Shown here one piece after another: positions 16,163 through 23,594 of a stretch of DNA of 35,857 nt; position 1 is the first letter of the stretch; the number at the start of each line of letters is the position of its first letter. Origin of the DNA: an uncultured Bacteroidia bacterium. Its GTDB lineage: Bacteria; Bacteroidota; Bacteroidia; Bacteroidales; UBA932. Both the position numbers and the translations under genes were made by a program. Under the pieces are notes generated by a model that saw only the letters and a list, made by a program, of their open reading frames with translations, was not told the origin of the DNA and ran no database searches. Location: assembly GCA_902784785.1 (NCBI GenBank), contig CACZWF010000024.1, positions 1 to 35,857 of the forward strand, in the 5' to 3' direction.

Positions 16163-16630
16163 GTGGAATACCTTTCGAAGCAACGTTACGACGAGATTGC
16201 AGCCGAGCTGGACCACCTGATCAACGAGGTCTACCCCAGAGTGAAGGATGATCTCGTAGAGACGCGCGCCCAGGGGGACCTGAGCGAGAATGCGGGCTAT
16301 CGGGAGGCCAGGCGGAACCAGGCGAAAACCATCAGCCGTATCCGTTTCCTGCAAAAGATCCTGGAGTATTCCCGCGTGATTGACCCCGATGTTCTTCCCA
16401 AAGACAAGGTGTGCCTGCTGAGTACGGTCGAATTCACGAACCTCTCGACGAATGCCCGGATGAAATTCCAAATTGTCAGCCCCCACGAAATGAACCTCGA
16501 AGCCGGAAAAATTTCGCTGAAATCTCCAATCGGAGCCGCCTTGATGGGCAAGAAAGTGGGCGAAATCGCTGAGGCCCGGACGCCCGCCGGGCCCCTGCGC
16601 CTGCGAATCGAAAGCATCACGTTTGATTGA
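16163..16630 (+). CDS. greA: Transcription elongation factor GreA
   Basis: A 155-residue GreA/GreB family protein that stimulates RNA cleavage in backtracked RNA polymerase. The N-terminal coiled coil (residues ~5-75) carries the acidic tip in GDLSENAGYREA (~38-49). The C-terminal FKBP-like domain contains FQIVSPHEMN, ISLKSPIGAALMGKKVGE and the final LRIESITFD. The start codon is GTG 16163, which gives the usual N-terminus (MEYLSKQRYDEI). It stands alone under its own promoter. Confidence 0.92.
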   Translation: MEYLSKQRYDEIAAELDHLINEVYPRVKDDLVETRAQGDLSENAGYREARRNQAKTISRIRFLQKILEYSRVIDPDVLPKDKVCLLSTVEFTNLSTNARMKFQIVSPHEMNLEAGKISLKSPIGAALMGKKVGEIAEARTPAGPLRLRIESITFD

Positions 16631-16653
16631 CGGTGATTGTATAAGTACCTTTG
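16622..16653 (+). promoter_or_regulatory. Consensus promoter driving a 32-codon ORF
   Basis: TTTG (16622-16625), a 20-nt spacer and TACCTTTG (16646-16653), ending 7 nt before ATG 16661. The -33 lies inside the end of greA. Confidence 0.68.
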
Positions 16654-16660
16654 TACCGTT

Positions 16661-16759
16661 ATGAATATCGACGCCATATTGACTGCTCTGCTGATTCCCT
16701 TTGCCGGTACGGCGCTGGGTTTCGCGCTGATGATGGTGCTGGATGTCGTAATGGGATAA
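16661..16759 (+). CDS. 32-residue hydrophobic peptide; possible truncated ZIP-transporter start
   Basis: The ORF (MNIDAILTALLIPFAGTALG, then FALMMVLDVVMG) is one continuous membrane segment. The part ILTALLIPFAGTALG resembles the first helix of ZIP-family metal transporters; after LGFALMM the likeness fades and a TAA follows, so this may be the stump of a lost zupT/zip gene. It has one of the best promoters in the window and a hairpin over its stop codon, so a genuine small membrane protein is the alternative. Undecided. Confidence 0.5.
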   Translation: MNIDAILTALLIPFAGTALGFALMMVLDVVMG

Positions 16760-16785
16760 GGGCAAAGGTAAACCTTGCTTTATCC
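16754..16785. terminator. Hairpin between convergent genes
   Basis: GGATAAGGGCAAAGG (16754-16768) pairs imperfectly with CCTTGCTTTATCC (16773-16785), overlapping the stop codons of both flanking genes. Probably a bidirectional terminator; the T tract is weak. Confidence 0.5.
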
Positions 16786-17721
16786 TTTATTGAACTTGGA
16801 TTTGGGCTGTTTGCAACGGGGACATTTCCAATCGTCAGGCAGGTCTTCGAAAGCCACGCCGTCGTGCTCCGCCGGGTCATAGACATAACCGCAGATGCTG
16901 CACACGTACTTGCCGGAGGCTTCTTTCTTTTCGAAAACGACCTCGGGCCAAATGGTGGGAACCGGATGGTCCAGGTCCATCACACGCTTGGCCTCCAGAT
17001 TCTCATAGCCCTGCGGGGTGTGGGTGCCGCAATACACCGTGGGATGGTTGCGTACGAACTCGCGCACTCGATCCAATGTCTCACGGGCTGCCGGCAGGTC
17101 GTCATAAACCACCGACTGCTTATTCTCATACAAAGCCTCGTCAGCATAGGTGATGTCGCCGTGAAACATATAGAAGAGCCCTTCGTTCTCCACGATGATG
17201 ATGCTGTTGCCCTTGGTGTGCCCCTTTGCCTTGATCAGGTAGATGCCGTCCTCAATCTTCTGGCACGCGGGGAAATTGTAGTACGGCCCGTCGGTATAAT
17301 CCACTGGCACAAGGTTCGTGAGGCCCTGCAACTCGGCAGCGTCCATCTCGTCCTTGTTTACATACACCTTCGCGTTGGGGAATGATCGCAGTTCGCCTGA
17401 GTGGTCGGCGTGGCGATGGGTGAGCAGAATCTTGGTCACTTGCTCCGGCTTGTAGCCGAGGGCGGCGAACGCCTCCATATAGGTACAGATGTCCTTTCCG
17501 GTGAAGGCCATCGAGTTCTCGTCGGGCATTTCTTCCGGTGTGCCGGCCGGAATGCCGGTATCGATCAAAATGACTTCCGAGCCGGTGTCGATGAGATAAT
17601 TCTGCAAGGTGCCGCGATAACGGATGTTCTTGTCAAACTTGTCAACGCCTTCCTCACCACCGAAGACGAAGGGCTGGGTATAGAACCCGTCCCGTCTGAA
17701 TTTTACGGCTTTGATTTCCAT
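16780..17721 (-). CDS. MBL-fold metallohydrolase fused to rubredoxin
   Basis: A 313-residue two-domain protein. The metallo-beta-lactamase fold (residues ~1-245) has the metal motif THRHADHSG (~101), KGHTKGNS (~166) and FHGDITYAD (~188), of the lactonase/glyoxalase II-like subgroup. The last ~50 residues are a complete rubredoxin: [12 protein letters not shown] and [15 protein letters not shown], with all four iron Cys ligands. An iron-bound electron-transfer domain on an MBL enzyme suggests a redox role (peroxide, oxygen or NO handling), though the flavodoxin domain of FprA/rubredoxin-oxygen reductase enzymes is absent. It lies 12 nt downstream of a small winged-helix gene, likely in the same transcript. 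The substrate is unknown. Confidence 0.85.
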   Translation of the reverse strand: MEIKAVKFRRDGFYTQPFVFGGEEGVDKFDKNIRYRGTLQNYLIDTGSEVILIDTGIPAGTPEEMPDENSMAFTGKDICTYMEAFAALGYKPEQVTKILLTHRHADHSGELRSFPNAKVYVNKDEMDAAELQGLTNLVPVDYTDGPYYNFPACQKIEDGIYLIKAKGHTKGNSIIIVENEGLFYMFHGDITYADEALYENKQSVVYDDLPAARETLDRVREFVRNHPTVYCGTHTPQGYENLEAKRVMDLDHPVPTIWPEVVFEKKEASGKYVCSICGYVYDPAEHDGVAFEDLPDDWKCPRCKQPKSKFNKG

Positions 17722-17733
17722 ATTCTGTTCAAA

Positions 17734-17907
17734 TTACTTGGCGGGTTCCCACTTGCAACGTACGGGCGACACGATGGCGCCCTCTTTCTTCAGTTCGGCA
17801 AAAGCCTTGTCGACCTCCTTGCGGTCAGCATTCAGCATCTTGGTGATGTCACCGGCCGAAACGGGTTTGCCGGCCTCTTTCATTGCGTTAAGTACTTGTT
17901 CTTTCAT
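17734..17907 (-). CDS. 57-residue winged-helix protein
   Basis: A short complete ORF on the minus strand (MKEQVLNAMKEAGKPVSAGD, then ITKMLNADRKEVDKAFAELK, then KEGAIVSPVRCKWEPAK). It reads as one winged helix: helix 1, an SAGDITKML turn, a recognition helix RKEVDKAFAELKKEG and a wing. Similar mini-regulators are found next to redox genes in Bacteroidales. A single Cys in the final strand (PVRCKWEP) could sense redox state, which is speculation. It lies 12 nt upstream of the MBL-rubredoxin gene in the same direction. Start ATG 17907. Confidence 0.75.
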   Translation of the reverse strand: MKEQVLNAMKEAGKPVSAGDITKMLNADRKEVDKAFAELKKEGAIVSPVRCKWEPAK

Positions 17908-17945
17908 AATGATGAGTAGTTAATGTTTGTAATTTCACATTTTGA

Positions 17946-17953
17946 CAAATGTA
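17946..17953 (-). promoter_or_regulatory. -7 box of the winged-helix / MBL-rubredoxin operon
   Basis: TACATTTG on the minus strand, 38 nt before ATG 17907. The direct repeat TTGTCTGAAA (17961-17970 and 17998-18007) sits just upstream, between the two divergent promoters. Confidence 0.55.
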
Positions 17954-18025
17954 CGGAAAATTGTCTGAAATCTATTCATTTCATCCTGCATAAAATTTGT
18001 CTGAAACGACACAAAAGAAATTTTG

Positions 18026-18033
18026 TATATTTG
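18026..18033 (+). promoter_or_regulatory. -7 box of the truncated GNAT gene
   Basis: TATATTTG ends 7 nt before ATG 18041. Confidence 0.58.
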
Positions 18034-18040
18034 CAAAACT

Positions 18041-18193
18041 ATGAACAAGAAATACGAGGGCAAAGGCATTGCCAGAAAGCTTGTGCTGAAGGTCATCGAG
18101 GCCGCCCGCGCCCAAGGAGTCAGAATCCGTCCCCTCTGCATCTATGCCAAGAAACTGATGACCGGCAAAGAGGAATTCAAGGATGTGATGTAG
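18041..18193 (+). pseudogene. C-terminal half of a small GNAT N-acetyltransferase
   Basis: 50 codons: MNKKYEGKGIARKLVLKVIE, then AARAQGVRIRPLCIYAKKLM, then TGKEEFKDVM and a stop. This is the acetyl-CoA-binding half (GxGIAxxL loop and the final PLCxYAKKLM) of the small YjdJ-like acetyltransferases, which are normally ~95 residues. The N-terminal strands are missing and not found upstream, yet an ATG and a good promoter sit directly before it. It may be a degenerate gene captured by a promoter, or a truncated but expressed protein. Enzyme activity is unlikely. Confidence 0.65.
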
Positions 18194-18243
18194 TGCGTTA
18201 AATCGGAATTTAGTGGTCTCTCATATTGCCGATAATGCGTAAT

Positions 18244-19137
18244 CTACGCGGCTAAGAATTCGGAAGGTGTACTTCCCGTGACCTTCTTGAACAGTCGGCT
18301 GAAGTGATGGGGATATTCGAAGCCCAGCAGGTCGGCCACTTCGCCAACGCTTAGCCCTTTCATCAGGAGGTTCTTGGCCTGGTCAATTACGAAACTGTGG
18401 ATGTAGCCGATGGCGGTGCCGCCTGTTGCCTGGTGAATCAGATCGCCAAAGTAACGGGCAGAATAAGCCAGTTCGCCCGCGCAATATGCTACGGTAGGAA
18501 GGCCCTTTTCATGTTGCAGCCCTTGGGTGAAATAATCTACCAATAAGCGGTGGAAGCGTTTGAGGATGTCGCTTTCTCCGCTCTCTTTTTGGGAGAGTTG
18601 GCGAAGATAGATTCGCTGGCAGTAGTCCAGGATTAGTTTGAGATAACTTGTGAGGATGTTCCTGAGCGCAAGAGAATCCTGGTTCTCCTGCATTTCTTTC
18701 CGCATGGTGACCAGGAGTAAAGAGAGCCGCTCGTATTCGGCAGACTCCATCCTGAGCCAGTCCGTATCAAAGTAAGAGAAAAAATGGTATCCTTCCATTT
18801 TCCCTTCGAGCGTAGATCCTTTCAACAGTTCCTGCGACCAAAGCAGGGCCCATCCGTTGATGTACAGGGGCGTTCCATTGTCTTCTCCTCCGCCTATCTG
18901 TCCGGGGGCTACGGCAATGATGGAGCTGTCTCCCACGATAATGGATTTGGTGCCATAGGATAGATATTTAGGGAATTGCTGCTGGATGAAAAGGCCGTAA
19001 ACGCCATAGTTGTTGAGACTGTTCCGGAATGGAGAAACCTCGTCGTAGCTGATGAGCGCAAGCTGGGGATGCAGGATGGGAGCGCCTACATATTCGGCAT
19101 AGACATTGGGGTTGTCGACCTTCAAAATCTTCTTCAT
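18244..19137 (-). CDS. AraC-family transcriptional regulator
   Basis: A 297-residue regulator. The C-terminal ~100 residues hold the two helix-turn-helix units of the AraC/XylS domain (LAYSARYFGDLIHQATGGTAIGY, then SVGEVADLLGFEYPHHFSRLFKKVTGSTPSEF). The N-terminal ~180 residues are a cupin-like sensing domain (QLALISYDEVSPFRN, GYHFFSYFDTDWLR). The start is ATG 19137, 7 nt after a TATCTTTG box. It is divergent from the cyclophilin-like lipoprotein and hydrolase genes and is their probable regulator. The effector is unknown. Confidence 0.88.
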   Translation of the reverse strand: MKKILKVDNPNVYAEYVGAPILHPQLALISYDEVSPFRNSLNNYGVYGLFIQQQFPKYLSYGTKSIIVGDSSIIAVAPGQIGGGEDNGTPLYINGWALLWSQELLKGSTLEGKMEGYHFFSYFDTDWLRMESAEYERLSLLLVTMRKEMQENQDSLALRNILTSYLKLILDYCQRIYLRQLSQKESGESDILKRFHRLLVDYFTQGLQHEKGLPTVAYCAGELAYSARYFGDLIHQATGGTAIGYIHSFVIDQAKNLLMKGLSVGEVADLLGFEYPHHFSRLFKKVTGSTPSEFLAA

Positions 19138-19144
19138 AACCCTG

Positions 19145-19152
19145 CAAAGATA
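19145..19152 (-). promoter_or_regulatory. -7 box of the AraC gene
   Basis: TATCTTTG on the minus strand, 7 nt before ATG 19137. Direct repeats GCGAAATTG (19162-19170) and GCGAATATTG (19182-19191), 20 bp apart, lie between this promoter and the divergent one and could be AraC sites. Confidence 0.55.
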
Positions 19153-19216
19153 GCAAAATCTGCGAAATTGGTATAAAGTCAGCGAATATTGAAACAAAAA
19201 GTTGCTGGCCTCGCCG

Positions 19217-19224
19217 TACCTTTG
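19217..19224 (+). promoter_or_regulatory. -7 box of the cyclophilin-like/hydrolase operon
   Basis: TACCTTTG, 19 nt before ATG 19244. Confidence 0.6.
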
Positions 19225-19243
19225 CATTGTAAAATCAATCGAT

Positions 19244-19753
19244 ATGAAACGAATGACTACAATGCTTCTTGCCTGCCTCGCCTCCATAGCCCTTTTCTCC
19301 TGCGAGAAGGTTGAGCCGGTTGAGACCCCTCAGCCCCAGAAGGAAGAGGAGAAACAGCCGCAAAACAACAACTCCAATAACAACGACCAAACTACCACAA
19401 TGGTTATGAACATCACCGCCGGTGGAAAGACCATCACCGCCACGCTGGCCGACAATGCTACCGCCAAAGAACTGGCCGAGAAACTGAAAGCCGGCGCCGT
19501 TACCGTCCAGATGAAGGCCAACGGATTTGAGCACTACGGGCCGCTGGGTTTTTCACTCACCAGCCACAACGAGCAGATTGAGGCCGTCTCCGGAGACATC
19601 ATGCTCTACAACAGCAACAATATCTGTGTATTCTATGGCAACAACAGCTGGTCCTACACACCGTTGGGGAAGGTGGACAGCCTCTCTGCAGAAGATCTGA
19701 AGGCGTTCTTTGGCACGGGCGACATCTCCGTCACATATTCACTGAAACAATAG
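19244..19753 (+). CDS. Cyclophilin-like fold lipoprotein
   Basis: A 169-residue lipoprotein (lipobox LFSC, Cys ~17) with a Gln/Asn-rich linker (PQPQKEEEKQPQNNNSNNN), then a domain of the bacterial cyclophilin-like type: MNITAGGKTITATLADNATA, GDIMLYNSNNICVFYGNN and SYTPLGKVDSLSAEDL. These domains are structural relatives of cyclophilins; prolyl isomerase activity is not implied. The next gene starts 5 nt after the stop. This pairing with an alpha/beta hydrolase and a divergent AraC regulator recurs in Bacteroidales. Confidence 0.8.
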   Translation: MKRMTTMLLACLASIALFSCEKVEPVETPQPQKEEEKQPQNNNSNNNDQTTTMVMNITAGGKTITATLADNATAKELAEKLKAGAVTVQMKANGFEHYGPLGFSLTSHNEQIEAVSGDIMLYNSNNICVFYGNNSWSYTPLGKVDSLSAEDLKAFFGTGDISVTYSLKQ

Positions 19754-19758
19754 ACGTC

Positions 19759-20799
19759 ATGAAAAAGATACTCATCGCCCTTGCGGGCATAGCCCTGCTG
19801 GCTTCCTGCGGCAACAACAAAAACACAAACGATATGAACCTGACTCAGGAATGGGACAAGACGTTCCCGAAATCCGACCTTGTAGAGCATTCCAAGGTCA
19901 CTTTCCACAATCACTACGGCATAACGCTGGTTGCTGATATGTATGTACCCAAAGGCTCTGAAGGCAAACTGCCTGCCATCGCAGTCTCCGGCCCCTTCGG
20001 CGCCGTGAAGGAGCAGACCAGCGGCATCTATGCCCAGCACATGGCCGAGCGGGGCTTCCTTACCATCGCCTTTGATCCGTCATATACCGGCGAGAGCGGC
20101 GGTGAGCCTAGGCGGACTGCTTCTCCGGATATCAATACGGAAGACTTTCTTGCAGCGGTGGATTTCCTTTCCAACCAGGATAATGTCGATCCCGAGCGCA
20201 TCGGTATCATCGGCATCTGTGGCTGGGGTGGCATGGCCATCAATGCGGCAGCCCTCGATCCTCGAATCAAGGCTACCGTCACTTCCACCATGTACGATAT
20301 GTCCCGCATAGCGCGTGAGGGTTATTTTGGAAGCGCCGACAGCGAAGAGGCTCGCGACGCGCAGCGCCAGGCCTGGGCCGCCCAGCGGACGGAAGAGTAC
20401 CGTACCGGCGACTATAAACGAGCTGGCGGCGTAGTGGACCCGCTCCCGGACGATGCTCCCTGGTTTGTCAAGGATTACCATGACTACTACAAGACCAAAC
20501 GCGGCTACCATCCCCGCAGCGGCAACTCCACCGACGGCTGGAACATCACCGGCACCATGTCCTTCCTGAACCAGCCCCTGCTGGACATGGCGGGCGAGAT
20601 CAAGACGCCTGTTCTCCTGATCCATGGCGAGAAAGCCCACAGCCGCTATTTCAGCGAGGGCGCCTTTGCGAAACTGAAGGGCGACAACAAGGAACTCCTC
20701 ATCATCCCCGGAGCCGTCCATACGGACCTGTATGATGACAAAGCGGGCGTGATTCCCTACGACAAGATAGAATCCTTCTTCAAAAAGAACCTAAAATAG
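19759..20799 (+). CDS. Alpha/beta-hydrolase lipoprotein, dienelactone-hydrolase-like, Cys at the elbow
   Basis: A 346-residue predicted lipoprotein (lipobox LLASC, Cys ~17). The fold is shown by ISVSGPFGAVKEQ-like oxyanion strands, the AFDPSYTGESGG loop (~110), the nucleophile elbow IIGICGWGGMA (~153), and the acid and His regions VLLIHGEKAHSR (~290) and PGAVHTDLYD (~315). The elbow is G-x-C-G-x-G rather than GxSxG, so a thiol nucleophile as in dienelactone hydrolase is likely. It probably acts outside the cytoplasm under AraC control. The true substrate is unknown. Confidence 0.83.
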   Translation: MKKILIALAGIALLASCGNNKNTNDMNLTQEWDKTFPKSDLVEHSKVTFHNHYGITLVADMYVPKGSEGKLPAIAVSGPFGAVKEQTSGIYAQHMAERGFLTIAFDPSYTGESGGEPRRTASPDINTEDFLAAVDFLSNQDNVDPERIGIIGICGWGGMAINAAALDPRIKATVTSTMYDMSRIAREGYFGSADSEEARDAQRQAWAAQRTEEYRTGDYKRAGGVVDPLPDDAPWFVKDYHDYYKTKRGYHPRSGNSTDGWNITGTMSFLNQPLLDMAGEIKTPVLLIHGEKAHSRYFSEGAFAKLKGDNKELLIIPGAVHTDLYDDKAGVIPYDKIESFFKKNLK

Positions 20800-20849
20800 A
20801 CGATTGTAAATTCCAATTTGTCTATCACTCGGTTCCAACTGGTGGCCAA

Positions 20850-21069
20850 AAGGTGACCAAATTTGGGGATGACCGATTTTCGGAGCGAAGCGACCCAGGG
20901 GGTCTGGGGGATTAGGCCCCCAGTGAATCAAACAATCAGGCATGAAAAAAGACCGGATTGCCGGTCTTTTTTCGTGCCTCGGGCTGTGGTATACGAATCG
21001 GTGACTATCGTGAGTTGTTTTGAGTAAGCGAAGGAATTGGGATCCATCACCCCAAATGTCCAGGTGACC
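20850..21069. other. Structured non-coding element with imperfect inverted ends
   Basis: The 568-bp gap 20800-21367 has no convincing gene. Its first part contains GGTGACC...ATTTGGGGATGA (20850-20872) and, near 21043-21069, an inverted counterpart GGTCACC...ATTTGGGGTGA on the minus strand. Inside are a CTGGGGG/CCCCCAG hairpin (20904-20923) and a terminator (20945-20972). The ends could pair in an RNA. It may be an uncharacterised ncRNA or a small palindromic mobile element. Confidence 0.4.
20945..20972. terminator. Bidirectional intrinsic terminator
   Basis: AAAAAAGACCGG (20945-20956), loop ATTG, then CCGGTCTTTTTT (20961-20972): a perfect 12-bp stem with T runs on both strands. It ends the hydrolase operon 145 nt downstream and may also end a minus-strand transcript. 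Confidence 0.85.
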
Positions 21070-21137
21070 GCCTTTTCGCGCGCGGCACACAATTGCCATA
21101 TAGCATCTGCGATTAAGATGTTTTCTTTTGCAAAGAT

Positions 21138-21193
21138 GGTAAAATTTTTGAGATTAAATGGGTCGTTTGGTAAAATTTCTGCGATTAAGGTGG
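21138..21193. repeat. Degenerate repeat GGTAAAATTTyTGmGATTAA
   Basis: Two copies, 31 bp apart (from 21138 and from 21169), plus a shorter TCTGCGATTAAG at 21106-21117. Direct repeats of operator size in the long gap before uvrB; role unknown. Confidence 0.45.
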
Positions 21194-21246
21194 TGTAAAT
21201 CTCCGAGAGTGAGTAAAAATATGCGTTCGTGGAAAAATAAAATGAG

Positions 21247-21350
21247 GTAGGGAAAATAATGGGAGAAGGAGAAGTGACACATAAGGCGGGAGAAAAGCAC
21301 AAAAAAGTAGGGAGAAAACGGGAAAAAGTAGGGAGAAAGTATTACCTTTG
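21247..21350 (+). promoter_or_regulatory. uvrB promoter with purine-rich GGGAGAA repeat array
   Basis: TACCTTTG (21343-21350) lies 17 nt before ATG 21368. Upstream is an almost pure-purine stretch with GGGAGAA or GGGAAAA units at about 21250, 21261, 21288, 21310, 21320 and 21331. AAAAAGTAGGGAGAAA occurs twice exactly (21302-21317 and 21323-21338; 21-bp period). No LexA-like box was recognised. Confidence 0.55.
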
Positions 21351-21367
21351 CGGACGGGAGGTTTAGG

Positions 21368-23494
21368 ATGAATTTTCAGTTGGTATCGACTTATGCACCG
21401 GCGGGGGACCAACCCTCAGCGATTGACGGAATCTGCAAGGCATTGTCGGGCGGCGTGGAGAATGTGACGCTGCTGGGCGTGACGGGTTCCGGCAAGACGT
21501 TTACGATGGCCAATGTCATCGAGCGCCTGCAGCGGCCGGCCCTGGTGCTGAGCCACAACAAGACCCTGGCGGCCCAGTTGTATGGCGAGTTCAAGGCCTT
21601 CTTCCCCAAGAACGCGGTGGAATATTTCGTGTCGTACTACGATTATTACCAGCCCGAAGCCTACCTGCCGACCACCGACACCTATATAGAAAAGGACCTG
21701 TCCATCAATGAGGAAATCGAGCGTCTGCGCCTTTCTACGGCTTCTTCCCTGCTGAGCGGCCGTCGCGATGTGATTGTGATTTCCAGCGTGTCGTGCCTGT
21801 ACGGTGTAGGCAATCCGGAAGATTTCCACAACCAGACCATCCATCTGAAAAGGGGCCAGCGCATCACCCAGACTTCGCTGATGTACGCCTTGGTCGACGC
21901 CCTATACAACCGCACGGAAGGGGAGTTCAAGATGGGCTGTTTCCGGGTCAACGGGGAGAGCACGGATATTTGTATGGGCTATGGACAGAATGCGGTTCGC
22001 GTGGAGTTTTTCGGGAATGAAATCGATGCGATTTTCGTTATCGACCCTGCGACCGGCGCCCGTCTGGAAGAAATCGAGGAGGTCAATATTTACCCGGCCA
22101 ACAACTTTGTGACGACCAAGGAAAGAAGCGCCCTGGCCGTCAGCCAGATTCAGAGCGACCTGCTCGAACAGTGCAAATATTTGGAAGAAATCGGAAAATT
22201 TCTTGAGGCCAAGCGCCTGAAACAGCGGGTGGAATATGACCTGGAAATGATCAAGGAAATGGGCTATTGTTCCGGCATCGAGAACTACTCCCGCTACTTT
22301 GACGGCCGGGCTGCCGGTACACGCCCTTTCTGCTTGCTGGACTATTTCCCCGACGATTTTGTCACATTCATCGATGAGTCGCACGTGACGATTCCCCAGA
22401 TCCGGGCGATGTACGGGGGAGACCACAGCCGCAAGTCCGTGCTGATTGACTACGGTTTTCGACTGCCGGCCGCCGCGGACAACCGTCCTTTGAAATTTGA
22501 AGAGTTCGAGGAACTGACGGGCCAGCGCGTGTTTGTCAGCGCTACTCCGGCCGATTATGAATTGGAAAAATCCGAAGGTCTCATCGTCGAACAGGTGGTG
22601 CGGCCGACCGGTCTGCTCGATCCGCCCATCGAAATTCGGCCCACCGAAAATCAGGTGGACGACTTGCTGGAAGAGGTGCGCCGCCGTGCAGAGCGGGACG
22701 AACGGGTGCTCGTGACTACATTGACCAAGCGTATGGCCGAGGAATTGGACAGTTATTTCCAGCGGATGGGTGTCCGCTGCCGCTATATCCACTCCGATGT
22801 CGACACGATGGAAAGGGTGGAAATCATCGAGGATTTCAAAAACGGACTTTTCGATGTGCTGGTCGGCGTGAACCTGCTTCGAGAAGGGTTGGATATCCCG
22901 TTGGTGTCCCTGGTGGCCATTCTGGATGCGGATAAGGAAGGATTTCTGCGCTCCGATACGGCCCTGACGCAGACGGCCGGACGAGCCGCTCGCAATGTCA
23001 ACGGGCTGGTGATTATGTACGCGGATTCCATTACCGGTTCGATGCGGCGGACGCTGGAAGAGACGGCTCGCCGTCGCAGCAAACAGTTGGCCTACAACGA
23101 AGAACACCATATCACACCTACGCAGATTCGGGCGCACAGCAATGTGCTGGTTGCCTCCAAGGGCCGTTCCAGCGCCCCGACCTCTTACGACGATCCGGCT
23201 TATATTCCTTCGCCCGATGAACTGGGGCACGGCAAGGTGTCGGTCGGATTGGGACTGGATTCCCGTCGCGAGGGTACCGCTCAGACCGTGGACGGCTATC
23301 TGAAGGCCGATCTGGCCGCAGTGCTTCAGGATCCGGTCATTCGCGCGATGAGCCGCGAGCAGGTCGAGAAGTGCGTCAAAGAGGCCGAACGCAATATGAA
23401 GAAGGCGGCCGCCGCCCTCGATTTCCCCGCCGCCGCCAAGTTCCGCGACGAAATGTGGGCTCTGCAGGAGTATCTGAAAGTCTGGAAAGAGTAG
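21368..23494 (+). CDS. uvrB: Excinuclease ABC subunit UvrB
   Basis: A 708-residue UvrB, the damage-verifying helicase-like subunit of nucleotide excision repair. Walker A GVTGSGKTFT (~37-46), the beta-hairpin YYDYYQPEAYLP (~90-105), DESHVT (~340), the SATPADYE motif, helicase motifs V/VI (GVNLLREGLDIP and QTAGRAARN) and the C-terminal UVR motif (KKAAAALDFPAAAKFRDEM) are all present in order. The length is slightly above the usual ~670. The start is ATG 21368, just after a GGGAGGTTTAGG leader. Monocistronic; it converges on yigZ. Confidence 0.96.
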   Translation: MNFQLVSTYAPAGDQPSAIDGICKALSGGVENVTLLGVTGSGKTFTMANVIERLQRPALVLSHNKTLAAQLYGEFKAFFPKNAVEYFVSYYDYYQPEAYLPTTDTYIEKDLSINEEIERLRLSTASSLLSGRRDVIVISSVSCLYGVGNPEDFHNQTIHLKRGQRITQTSLMYALVDALYNRTEGEFKMGCFRVNGESTDICMGYGQNAVRVEFFGNEIDAIFVIDPATGARLEEIEEVNIYPANNFVTTKERSALAVSQIQSDLLEQCKYLEEIGKFLEAKRLKQRVEYDLEMIKEMGYCSGIENYSRYFDGRAAGTRPFCLLDYFPDDFVTFIDESHVTIPQIRAMYGGDHSRKSVLIDYGFRLPAAADNRPLKFEEFEELTGQRVFVSATPADYELEKSEGLIVEQVVRPTGLLDPPIEIRPTENQVDDLLEEVRRRAERDERVLVTTLTKRMAEELDSYFQRMGVRCRYIHSDVDTMERVEIIEDFKNGLFDVLVGVNLLREGLDIPLVSLVAILDADKEGFLRSDTALTQTAGRAARNVNGLVIMYADSITGSMRRTLEETARRRSKQLAYNEEHHITPTQIRAHSNVLVASKGRSSAPTSYDDPAYIPSPDELGHGKVSVGLGLDSRREGTAQTVDGYLKADLAAVLQDPVIRAMSREQVEKCVKEAERNMKKAAAALDFPAAAKFRDEMWALQEYLKVWKE

Positions 23495-23510
23495 CGCTTG
23501 AGCTTTTCAC

Positions 23511-23571
23511 GCACAGGCAAAAAGTTTTCAGAACCCGAAAAAAGGGATTCTGAAATTCTTTTCACCTGTGC
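23511..23571. terminator. Long imperfect hairpin between uvrB and yigZ
   Basis: CACAGG, AAAAAG, TCAGAA and CCC (from 23512) are mirrored by GGG, TTCTGA, CTTTT and CCTGTG (ending 23570), with small bulges. It lies between convergent genes and is probably a shared terminator. Confidence 0.6.
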
Positions 23572-23594
23572 TCCCTCAACGCTCTCGCTCAGCG

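Noticed and set aside
20791-21302. Two overlapping minus-strand frames in the gap before uvrB
   Set aside because: They run through a perfect terminator and hairpins, and show no domain, signal or start context; treated as non-coding.
21902-23230. 442-codon minus-strand frame inside uvrB
   Set aside because: uvrB motifs on the plus strand are complete; His- and Phe-rich shadow.
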